Shown here: one piece after another, positions 1-6,378 of the stretch
How positions within the stretch are numbered: position 1 is the first letter of the stretch
How the letters are laid out: each line of letters opens with the position of its first letter
Assembly: GCA_025351985.1 (NCBI GenBank)
Contig: JANXUW010000015.1
Coordinates: 1-8,736 of the forward strand
From: Pseudolysobacter sp.
GTDB lineage: Bacteria; Pseudomonadota; Gammaproteobacteria; Xanthomonadales; Rhodanobacteraceae
Direction of reading: 5' to 3'
Length of the DNA: 8,736 bases
Notes under the pieces: model-generated
The model's database searches: none
What the model was told of the DNA's origin: nothing
What the model saw: the letters and a program-made list of their open reading frames with translations, nothing else
Translations under genes and position numbers: made by a program

Positions 1-228
1 GATGTCATCCTCGACCTCTGCGCAAAGGGCATGGATCGGCTGCGTGGCTACGGGCCGGTGATTCTCAAGGACGAGCTCAATGCCTTTAACGGTGGGGGGA
101 AAGGGTCCTACTTCACCGGCGACGTTGCATCCAATATCTTCAAGCAGACCGCAGACTACTTCATGAAACTGTTGCGCGGCGAGCTGAAACCGAGCGAGTC
201 CGACGCGCGTTTTCCGACGCCAGAGTAG
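1..228 (+). CDS. 3' end of an unrecognised protein gene (5' end outside window)
   Basis: The reading frame is open from base 1 to a TAG at 226-228 and gives the last 75 residues of a protein whose start lies before the window. An in-frame ATG at 31 exists, but the frame is open upstream with protein-like composition (DVILDLCAKG), so that ATG is probably internal. The visible part is soluble-looking, with a Gly-rich turn (NGGGKGSYFTGD), an amphipathic stretch (NIFKQTADYFMKLLRGELK) and a charged, Pro-containing end (ARFPTPE). I see no membrane segment, signal peptide or cysteine cluster. I do not recognise the family and assign no function. It is on the same strand as the dehydrogenase that starts 150 bp later, but a probable promoter in the gap argues against one obligatory operon. 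Confidence 0.6.
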   Translation, partial: DVILDLCAKGMDRLRGYGPVILKDELNAFNGGGKGSYFTGDVASNIFKQTADYFMKLLRGELKPSESDARFPTPE

Positions 229-333
229 ACGGGCCTCGGCGCGCGCACTGCACTTCATGGACTCTCGCACGAATACCCGATTGCAGCATGCGATGCACCT
301 GGATACGCCATTGCGTTTGTAGCGAACCGCCTT

Positions 334-342
334 TGTTATGCT
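334..342 (+). promoter_or_regulatory. Probable extended -10 promoter of the SDR gene
   Basis: TGTTATGCT at 334-342 reads as an extended -10 element (TGN followed by TATGCT, 4 of 6 to TATAAT). No well-spaced -35 is seen: TTGCGT at 311-316 would leave a 20-bp spacer. It would start a transcript near 349, giving a leader of about 30 nt before the ATG at 379. An almost identical TGCTATGCT precedes the DUF2782 gene at a similar distance, which supports the call. The rest of 229-378 holds no gene or convincing terminator that I can see. Confidence 0.4.
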
Positions 343-378
343 TGGCCTCCCATTCCAGCCAGCCGAAGAAGGCCCCGC

Positions 379-1140
379 ATGACCGATAAATTATTTGATC
401 TGAGCGGCAAGACCGCCTTGGTGACTGGCGCCAGCCGCGGCATCGGCCAGGCCACCGCCGAACTGCTCGCCGCGCATGGCGCGCATGTGATCGTTTCGAG
501 CCGCAAAATCGACGCCTGCGAGCAAGTGGTTGCGGGCATTCGCGCCGCGGGCGGGCGGGCCACGGCGATCGCCGCGCATATCGGCGAAAGCGCCGCGATC
601 GATGCCTTGTTCGCCGAGCTCGACGCAAAAAATATCGCGCTCGATATTCTGATCAACAACGCCGCGGCCAATCCGTATTTCGGCCCGATGCTGGACATGG
701 ATCTCGGCGCGTTCGACAAGACCGTGCAGGTGAACATTCGCGGGTACTGGTACACCACGCTGCTCGCGGCGCGGCGCATGCGCGAGCGCGGCGGATCGAT
801 CGTGAATATCGCTTCGGTCAATGGTCGCCGCACAGCACCGGGCCAGGCGGTGTATTCGATGACCAAGGCGGCGATCCTGTCGATGACCGAAGGTTTCGCC
901 AAGGAGCTCGGCGCGTACAAGATTCGCGTCAACGCGGTGCTACCGGGCCTGACCGATACCAAGTTCGCGAGCACGCTGACGCAGAATGCCGACCTGCTCA
1001 AATCGTTCCTGCGCACCACGCCGCTGAATCGGTATGCGCAGCCCGATGAGATTTCTCCGGCGGTGCTGTTTCTGTGTTCGCCCGCGGCGAGTTTTGTGAC
1101 CGGCGCGAGTTTTGTGGTGGATGGCGGCTATCTGGCCTGA
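379..1140 (+). CDS. SDR family NAD(P)-dependent oxidoreductase
   Basis: This is a complete classical short-chain dehydrogenase/reductase of 253 residues, the usual family length. The N-terminal Rossmann fold carries the cofactor motif TGASRGIG at residues 16-23. NNAA at 93-96 replaces the usual NNAG. The catalytic tetrad is present as N119, S146, Y159 and K163 (YSMTK). PGLTDT follows at the position of the PG motif, and the C-terminus TGASFVVDGGYLA is typical. SSR at residues 40-42, after the second beta strand, hints at NADPH preference, but this is inference. The family catalyses reversible oxidation of alcohols or reduction of carbonyls in the cytoplasm; the substrate cannot be read from the sequence. 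The ATG is preceded by GAAGAAGG at about 6 nt, a good ribosome binding site. The gene is convergent with the sRNA and polA downstream and has no U-tract terminator of its own. Confidence 0.93.
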   Translation: MTDKLFDLSGKTALVTGASRGIGQATAELLAAHGAHVIVSSRKIDACEQVVAGIRAAGGRATAIAAHIGESAAIDALFAELDAKNIALDILINNAAANPYFGPMLDMDLGAFDKTVQVNIRGYWYTTLLAARRMRERGGSIVNIASVNGRRTAPGQAVYSMTKAAILSMTEGFAKELGAYKIRVNAVLPGLTDTKFASTLTQNADLLKSFLRTTPLNRYAQPDEISPAVLFLCSPAASFVTGASFVVDGGYLA

Positions 1141-1186
1141 GCCAGATCGGCGCGCAAGAAAATCGATGCGGAATAAAACCGCGCGC

Positions 1187-1224
1187 AAAAAAATGCCCCG
1201 AAGGCCAGGGGGGACCTTCGGGGC
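1187..1224 (-). terminator. Intrinsic terminator of the sRNA (and of polA read-through)
   Basis: Minus-strand stem GCCCCGAAGG (1224-1215) pairs perfectly over 10 bp with CCTTCGGGGC (1204-1195) around a 10-nt loop, followed by A and seven T (1193-1187). This is a textbook rho-independent terminator for minus-strand transcription. On the plus strand the hairpin also forms but is followed by GGCGGAG rather than a T tract, so it should stop dehydrogenase transcripts poorly. Confidence 0.88.
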
Positions 1225-1310
1225 GGGCGGAGACGAATCTGGGGAAGAATTCGTCATCCTGTGGATCATCCAGGGAGGTGGATGATCCGGGGGTGCCGTT
1301 GCGTACACCC
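1187..1310 (-). ncRNA. Candidate sX13-like small RNA downstream of polA
   Basis: On the minus strand about 124 nt form four consecutive perfect stem-loops. SL1 is GGGTG/CACCC (1310-1306 with 1295-1291). SL2 is a 9-bp stem GGATCATCC/GGATGATCC (1288-1280 with 1271-1263) with loop ACCTCCCT. SL3 is a 7-bp stem GACGAAT/ATTCGTC (1255-1249 with 1238-1232) with loop TCTTCCCCAG. SL4 is the terminator stem with loop TCCCCCCTGG. A promoter (TTGAAC, 18 bp, TCTAAT) just upstream puts the start at about 1310-1308, the first bases of SL1. No reading frame of note lies inside. Known context: polA is followed by Spot 42 in E. coli and ErsA in Pseudomonas, and Xanthomonas sX13 (about 115 nt, C-rich loops, Hfq-independent, pairing with G-rich mRNA sites) is, as I recall, also next to polA. 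Assignment to the sX13 family is inference from structure and position. A structured polA 3' UTR is the main alternative. Confidence 0.75.
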
Positions 1311-1315
1311 GATAG

Positions 1316-1345
1316 ATTAGATGGGGGTCGGTGGCCTAAGTTCAA
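1316..1345 (-). promoter_or_regulatory. Sigma-70-type promoter of the sRNA
   Basis: On the minus strand, -35 TTGAAC (1345-1340, 4 of 6 to TTGACA) and -10 TCTAAT (1321-1316, 5 of 6 to TATAAT) are separated by 18 bp. The predicted start, 6-8 nt downstream of the -10, is at 1310-1308 within GGG. This exactly precedes the first hairpin of the sRNA. The promoter begins 70 bp past the polA stop codon, so the RNA can be made independently of polA. Confidence 0.6.
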
Positions 1346-1414
1346 ATGTGCCGCAAGTTCGATTCAGGCTTTGTTTATCGACTTTATAATCAATATGTTG
1401 CGCTGATATTTCGA

Positions 1415-4186
1415 TCAATGCGCCTCGTCCCAGTTGTCGCCGCTGCCAATATCGACGATCAACGGCACACGGAGTTCCGCCGCTGCGGCCATGCGTGATC
1501 TCACGCCCGCCACAACTTCATCCACATGCTCGGCCTGCACCTCGAAAACGAGCTCATCGTGCACCTGCATGATCATGCGTGCATGCGCGCAACGATCACC
1601 CAGCCAGTCATCGACGGCGATCATCGCGCGCTTGATGATGTCGGCGGCGGTGCCTTGCATCGGCGCGTTGATTGCAGCGCGCTCGGCGCCGGCACGCAAC
1701 CCTTGATTGCGCGAGTTGATCTCGTTCAAGTACAGGCGCCGGCCGAACACGGTTTCGACAAAGCCATCGCGATGCGCCTGTGCGCGCACCGATTCCATGA
1801 ACTCCTGCACGCCCGGATAACGCTCGAAATAACGCTTGATGTAGCGCGCCGCTTCGCCGCGATCGATGCCGAGCTGGCGTGCCAGTCCGAACGCGCTCAT
1901 GCCGTACATCAAGCCGAAATTGATCGCCTTGGCGGCGCGGCGTTGGTCGCTATCGACCAGCTCCGGCGGCACGCCGAACACTTCGGCCGCGGTAGCACGA
2001 TGCACATCCTGATTGCCGTGAAACGCCGCGAGCAAACCGGTGTCCTGCGACAGATGCGCCATGATGCGCAACTCGATCTGCGAATAGTCCGCTGCGACGA
2101 TGCACCAGCCGGGAGGTGCGATGAACGCTTGGCGTATGCGGCGACCTTCCTCGGTGCGGATCGGAATATTCTGCAGGTTCGGATCGCTCGACGACAAACG
2201 CCCGGTCGCCGCCACCGCCTGATGATACGACGTGTGCACACGCCCGGTGTGCGGATTGATCTGCTCGGGCAGCTTGATGGTGTAGGTCGAACGCAGTTTG
2301 GCGAGGCTGCGGTAATCCAGAATCAACCGCGGCAATTCGTGCAGATGGGCGAGGCCTTCGAGCGCTTCTTCGTTGGTCGAGGGCTGGCCGGTCGGCGTTT
2401 TCAGCGTCGTCGGCAACTTCAGTTCGTCGTACAGGATCGCCTGCAGTTGTTTCGGCGAATCCAGGCTGAAATGTCGCCCGGCCAAAGTGTACGCTTGTTG
2501 CTGTTGCTCGAGCATGCGCGAGGCGAGTTCGCTGCTTTGTTTGCGCAGCTTGTCGGCATCGATCAACACGCCACTTTGCTCGATGCGCGCGAGCACCGGT
2601 ACCAGCGGCATTTCGATCTCGCTCAGCACGCTGGCCAAGCCGGACTCGGCCTGGATTTTCGGCCACAGAGTTTGGTGCAGACGTAAAGTGATGTCAGCAT
2701 CTTCGGCGGCGTATTCGCCCGCGCGTTCGAGATCCACTTGCGAAAACAGGATCTGCTTGGCGCCCTTGCCAGCCACATCCTCGAAGTGGATCGTGTTGTA
2801 GCCGAGATATTTTTTCGCCAGCGAATCCATGTCGTGGCGACTCGCGGTGGAATTCCAAACATACGATTCGAGCATCGAATCGAAACGCACGCCGCGCACC
2901 GTGATGCCATAACGCGACAGCAGGTTCATGTCGTATTTCAGGTGCTGGCCGAGTTTGGCCTTGTCGGGATTTTCGAGCAGCGGTTTCAGCGCCGCGAGCA
3001 CGGCATCGCGATCGAGCTGCAATGGTGCGCCCGGATAATCGTGCGTCAGCGGCACGTACGCGGCACTTCCGGTTTCGACCGCAAACGATACGCCGACGAT
3101 CTCGGCGAGCATCGGGTCGACACCGGTGGTTTCGGTATCGAACGAGATCAGTTCGGCGGCATCGAGTTTTTGCAGCCACGCATCGAATCGCTCTTGCGCA
3201 AGCACAAGATCGTAGCTGCCCTTGCGGCTCAGTTCGGGATCGAGCAGCGATACGGGCTCGGCCAGGCTCGTACTCGCTGCGGCGGGATCGATACCGACAC
3301 TTGCCGGCGTAGACAGCACCGCATCGACGACATTTTCGGCCGCATTCAAATCCTTCAGCGCGGCGTTGAATTCGTAGCGCGCGTACAACTCACGCAGTTG
3401 CATATTGTCGCCATCGCGCAAAACCAGATCGGTGGCTTTCTGCGCGAGCGGCACATCAGTCTTGATCGTTGCGAGCTGATACGACAACGGCAATTTCGGC
3501 AATGCTTCGCGCAGGCTTTCGCCAATCTTGCCGCCGACTTTCGCCGCGTTTTCGATCACGCCATCGAGCGTACCGAATTCGCTGAGCCACTTTACTGCGG
3601 TCTTCGGGCCGCACTTCGGCACACCTGGAATGTTGTCGACACTGTCGCCCATCAGCGCGAGATAATCGACGATCTGGTCCGGCCGCACGCCGAATTTTTC
3701 GAGCACGCCGGCTTCGTCCATACGCGTATTGGTCATGGTGTTGACCAGCGTGATGTGGCTGTTGACGAGCTGCGCAAAATCCTTGTCGCCGGTCGAGATG
3801 ATGACCTCGATATCGGCCGCGGCGGCCTGACGCGCGAGCGTGCCGATCACGTCGTCAGCCTCGACACCCGACACGCGCAGGATCGGAAAACCCAGCGCCT
3901 CGACGATCGCCAGCATCGGCTCGATTTGCGCGCGCAGATCGTCCGGCATCGGCGCGCGCGTGGCCTTGTAGTCGGCGTAAAGTTCGTCGCGAAACGTCGG
4001 CCCGCTCGCGTCCTGCACGAACGCCGCATACGCTGGCCGCGCCTTGAGTGTGGCGCGCAACATGTTGACCACGCCGAACAGCGCGCCGGTCGGTTCACCG
4101 TGACGATTGGTCAGCGGCGGTAGCGCGTGGAAAGCACGATAGAGGTAACTCGATCCATCGATCAGATAAAGCGTAGGACGGGACAT
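1415..4186 (-). CDS. polA: DNA polymerase I
   Basis: This is a complete three-domain family A polymerase of 923 residues (E. coli 928). It fills gaps in excision repair and removes RNA primers from Okazaki fragments. The 5' nuclease domain (about 1-290) has LIDGSSYLYRAFHALPPLTN at 8-27, acidic ligands D10, D59, E109, D111, D112, D134, D136, D181 and D184, and the helix-hairpin-helix NIPGVPKCGPKTA. The 3'-5' exonuclease domain (about 325-515) keeps D350, E352 (DTET), D419, Y492 and D496, so proofreading should be active. The polymerase domain has motif A DYSQIE (D700, E705), motif B RRAAKAINFGLMYG (K753, F757, Y761) and motif C HDE (876-878). The ATG start matches the family start, but no Shine-Dalgarno is seen; four GCC repeats precede the ATG. 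The gene is divergent from the DUF2782 gene and followed by the sRNA. Long plus-strand frames inside it are composition shadows. Confidence 0.98.
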   Translation of the reverse strand: MSRPTLYLIDGSSYLYRAFHALPPLTNRHGEPTGALFGVVNMLRATLKARPAYAAFVQDASGPTFRDELYADYKATRAPMPDDLRAQIEPMLAIVEALGFPILRVSGVEADDVIGTLARQAAAADIEVIISTGDKDFAQLVNSHITLVNTMTNTRMDEAGVLEKFGVRPDQIVDYLALMGDSVDNIPGVPKCGPKTAVKWLSEFGTLDGVIENAAKVGGKIGESLREALPKLPLSYQLATIKTDVPLAQKATDLVLRDGDNMQLRELYARYEFNAALKDLNAAENVVDAVLSTPASVGIDPAAASTSLAEPVSLLDPELSRKGSYDLVLAQERFDAWLQKLDAAELISFDTETTGVDPMLAEIVGVSFAVETGSAAYVPLTHDYPGAPLQLDRDAVLAALKPLLENPDKAKLGQHLKYDMNLLSRYGITVRGVRFDSMLESYVWNSTASRHDMDSLAKKYLGYNTIHFEDVAGKGAKQILFSQVDLERAGEYAAEDADITLRLHQTLWPKIQAESGLASVLSEIEMPLVPVLARIEQSGVLIDADKLRKQSSELASRMLEQQQQAYTLAGRHFSLDSPKQLQAILYDELKLPTTLKTPTGQPSTNEEALEGLAHLHELPRLILDYRSLAKLRSTYTIKLPEQINPHTGRVHTSYHQAVAATGRLSSSDPNLQNIPIRTEEGRRIRQAFIAPPGWCIVAADYSQIELRIMAHLSQDTGLLAAFHGNQDVHRATAAEVFGVPPELVDSDQRRAAKAINFGLMYGMSAFGLARQLGIDRGEAARYIKRYFERYPGVQEFMESVRAQAHRDGFVETVFGRRLYLNEINSRNQGLRAGAERAAINAPMQGTAADIIKRAMIAVDDWLGDRCAHARMIMQVHDELVFEVQAEHVDEVVAGVRSRMAAAAELRVPLIVDIGSGDNWDEAH

Positions 4187-4289
4187 GGCGGCGGCGGCAA
4201 AGGAGATATGACGAGCTTGTCGGAGCCGCGCGGCAATTGCAATGCAGCAAACGCACTGACGAACTTTTACATCGGCGCCACCCTCCTTT

Positions 4290-4298
4290 TGCTATGCT
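4290..4298 (+). promoter_or_regulatory. Probable extended -10 promoter of the DUF2782 gene
   Basis: TGCTATGCT at 4290-4298 is an extended -10 (TGN plus TATGCT). TTTACA at 4266-4271 resembles a -35 but would leave a 21-bp spacer, so the extended -10 probably carries the activity. A start near 4305 would give a leader of about 20 nt containing the GGGAGA ribosome binding site at 4313-4318. The 140-bp region 4187-4326 is the divergent control region between polA and this gene; no convincing polA promoter could be identified in it. Confidence 0.42.
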
Positions 4299-4326
4299 CG
4301 GACTCACCCATCGGGAGAGCACTGCC

Positions 4327-4842
4327 ATGACCCGCATCCTGTTTTTCGCCATCGTACTTTCGCTCAGCACCGGCGCGATCGCACAAGATTCCGCCGGCGA
4401 TCCCACCACGCCAAAACCGGTCTTTGCACCCGCCCAACCGCCACCGGATATGGATGCGCCAGGCACGGCGCCCGTCCCGGCATCCGCTACTGTGGGTAAA
4501 ACAGCAAATACCGCAGCGACGGGCAAGCCAGCGGCGGTGAACGTGCCGAATGCGGCTAGCGCGCCAGCGCGCGTGCAAGCCAGCACCGACAAGATCGGCG
4601 ACGGCCCGGTTGCCGGCGGCATGCCGGAGCTGCCGGTCGTGACCGTGCGCAAGGAAGGCAACGACACGGTCGAGGAATATCGTCGCAACGGCAAAATCTT
4701 CATGGTGCGCATCATGCCGACCGACGGGCCGGCGCATTATTACGTCGATCGCACCGGCAACGGTCGCCTGGATCGCAATCCGCTCGACAATACACCCGGC
4801 CCGATCAGCCCGGTGTATTTCAAGATCTACGACTGGAAATAA
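4327..4842 (+). CDS. DUF2782 domain-containing secreted/periplasmic protein
   Basis: The protein has 171 residues. The N-terminus (residues 1-19) is a signal peptide: a short basic start (MTR), a hydrophobic core (ILFFAIVLSLS) and an AIA site before Q20. No lipobox cysteine is present, so a periplasmic rather than lipoprotein fate is inferred. Residues 20-98 are a low-complexity Pro/Ala/Thr linker. Residues 99-171 match the DUF2782 pattern: VVTVRKEGNDTVEEYRRNG, then MVRIMPTDGPAHYYVDRTG, ending in VYFKIYDWK. The biochemical role of the family is unknown to me; homologues sit next to polA in other gammaproteobacteria such as Pseudomonas, which fits here. The ATG at 4327 is chosen over the in-frame upstream start at 4237 because GGGAGA lies 8 nt before it and the signal peptide begins there. 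Confidence 0.85.
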   Translation: MTRILFFAIVLSLSTGAIAQDSAGDPTTPKPVFAPAQPPPDMDAPGTAPVPASATVGKTANTAATGKPAAVNVPNAASAPARVQASTDKIGDGPVAGGMPELPVVTVRKEGNDTVEEYRRNGKIFMVRIMPTDGPAHYYVDRTGNGRLDRNPLDNTPGPISPVYFKIYDWK

Positions 4843-4850
4843 TCACCGCT

Positions 4851-4868
4851 GGCGCGACGTGTCGCGCC
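4851..4868. terminator. GC-rich hairpin between convergent genes, possible terminator
   Basis: GGCGCGA (4851-4857) and TCGCGCC (4862-4868) form a 7-bp perfect stem around CGTG in the 53-bp gap between the convergent DUF2782 and AMP-ligase genes. The position suggests a bidirectional terminator, but neither side has a T tract, so it may instead only stabilise RNA 3' ends. Confidence 0.4.
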
Positions 4869-4895
4869 CGATGAATGATTGATCACGCGTCGGAT

Positions 4896-6290
4896 TCAGA
4901 TCCGGCGCGTGCTGTTTTCCAACGCGGCGAGCAGCGCCTCGCGCGGCAATTTACCGGCTTCGTTGCGCGGCAGATTTTCGACGCAGCGCAACGGCCGTGG
5001 CAAAAATACCGGATCGGCGGTGTGGCGCAATTCGTCGAGCAATTCGCGCTCGCTGCGCCCCGGTGCAATGACCAGGGCGGCAATGCGCGCGAGTCCGGTT
5101 TGCGGATCGGGTTCGAGCTGGAATACCACGCCGTCCAGCACGCCGCGCAAACCGAGCAGGCAGCGCGTGAGATCACCCAGCGATGCGCGCTTGCCGGCAA
5201 TTTCGAGCAGATCGCTATTGCGTCCGCTGAGCACAAAACGCCGGTGTGGCAATAGCTCGACGATATCCGCCAGCAATACTGGCGCGGTGAAGTAGGGCGC
5301 ATTCACCAGCGTGCCATCCGGTTGCTGTTTCAACTCGACATCCGCATACAGTTGCCACGGCTCGTCGCGCGCGGCACGGCGATGTGCAATCACGCAGCTT
5401 TCGGTGGAACCAAATACTTCGATCACGGGCGCGCCATAACGTTGTTCTGCTTCGCTCGCGAGTTCCGCCGGCATCGGCGCCGTGGCCGAGACGATCGCGG
5501 CCAATCCGGGCAATGCCTCGCCCGAACGCAACAACGCGCGCAGGTGCACCGGCGTGGTCACCAACAGGCGCGGCGACGGTACTTCCAGCAACGCATGCAC
5601 GATGTCGACCGGAAACAACGGCCGCGCGCTGTGCACCGCCATCTCACCGAGCAAGGGCAGCAGCACCGACATTTCGAGGCCATACATGTGCTGCGCCGGC
5701 ACGGTCGCGACGATGCTCGCGCGAGTACCGTCATTGCCGCGACAAACCTCCTGCAGCAGCGCGGCGTTCAGCGCGGTACTGGCGCTCAGGCTGCCCCAGG
5801 TTTTCGGATTGGGTTTTGGCGCGCCGGTGCTACCTGATGTGTAGCCGATCGCGACGATTTGATCATTCCGCAATTGCGGAATATGCGGCGCGCTCTCGTT
5901 ATTGCCGGCACGTAGCTCAGGCAATAAAAAATGCCGTTGCGCCGCCGTACACGCCACGGCGCAATCGCCGATGACATAGCCATCCGCATGCGCCTGCATC
6001 ACCTGCGCCACCGCCTGCGGCGCGCGCGATGGCGGCAGCAGATTGATCTGGCCACGCAAAACCACGGCGCAGAAAGCGACGATAAAATGGTAACGGTCTT
6101 CGCACAGGTTGGCCGCGTGACGCAGATCCGGCAACAACGCCGCCACCTGGCGCACATGCGCGAGAAAATCCGCGCAGCTCACTGGCTCGTTGCCATGCCA
6201 CGCAAAAACCTGCGTCGCGTGATCGGCTTGCAGCAACGGCAACCGTTTGCCCGCGTCGCGTGGGGATCGATTATCTACGACGGCTGACAC
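4896..6290 (-). CDS. AMP-dependent acyl/aryl ligase, ApeH/xanthomonadin-type
   Basis: This is an ANL-superfamily adenylate-forming enzyme of about 464-469 residues. Such enzymes activate a carboxylate as acyl-AMP and pass it to CoA or an acyl carrier protein. Numbered from the GTG at 6305: P-loop YTSGSTGAPKP (155-165), PAQHMYGLE (203-211), FGSTES (298-303), D347, hinge GRNSD (361-365) with IAGKR, and NEAGKLPR (448-455) with catalytic K452. The phrases LPRPLR and NLPRNEAGKLPR and the short C-domain resemble aryl polyene ApeH and xanthomonadin AMP ligases, which load hydroxy-aromatic acids on a carrier protein; this match is from memory. No polyene partner gene is visible, so another acyl or aryl substrate is possible. 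Two GTG starts compete: 6305 lacks a spaced ribosome site, whereas 6290 has GAGGGA at 6300-6295, so I prefer 6290. It lies downstream of tsaC on the same strand. Confidence 0.8.
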   Translation of the reverse strand: MSAVVDNRSPRDAGKRLPLLQADHATQVFAWHGNEPVSCADFLAHVRQVAALLPDLRHAANLCEDRYHFIVAFCAVVLRGQINLLPPSRAPQAVAQVMQAHADGYVIGDCAVACTAAQRHFLLPELRAGNNESAPHIPQLRNDQIVAIGYTSGSTGAPKPNPKTWGSLSASTALNAALLQEVCRGNDGTRASIVATVPAQHMYGLEMSVLLPLLGEMAVHSARPLFPVDIVHALLEVPSPRLLVTTPVHLRALLRSGEALPGLAAIVSATAPMPAELASEAEQRYGAPVIEVFGSTESCVIAHRRAARDEPWQLYADVELKQQPDGTLVNAPYFTAPVLLADIVELLPHRRFVLSGRNSDLLEIAGKRASLGDLTRCLLGLRGVLDGVVFQLEPDPQTGLARIAALVIAPGRSERELLDELRHTADPVFLPRPLRCVENLPRNEAGKLPREALLAALENSTRRI

Positions 6291-6378
6291 GACATCCCTC
6301 GACACTCCATGTTTTGGTTAACGACATTACTTTGTCAGGTTCGATGCAACGTACGCAAGGCATGCGTCTGCGCAGTAC

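Noticed and set aside
1383..1388. Minus-strand TATAAA as an alternative sRNA promoter
   Set aside because: The site 17 bp upstream is AAATAT-like, not a -35, and its start would not coincide with the hairpins; TTGAAC/TCTAAT is better placed.
1385..1390. Perfect TATAAT on the plus strand just beyond the polA stop
   Set aside because: No -35 at suitable spacing and no plus-strand gene follows; it lies in an AT-rich intergenic patch where such a match is easily found by chance.
1526..4123. Long plus-strand open frames (386 and 461 codons) antisense to polA
   Set aside because: They mirror the codon phase of polA in GC-rich DNA, show Arg/His/Gln-rich composition with no motifs, and have no ribosome site or promoter of note.
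4233..4246. Overlapping palindromes GCAATTGC and ATTGCAAT between polA and the DUF2782 gene
   Set aside because: Only 8 bp each, not matching a CRP/Clp-type site or other operator I know; too short to call.
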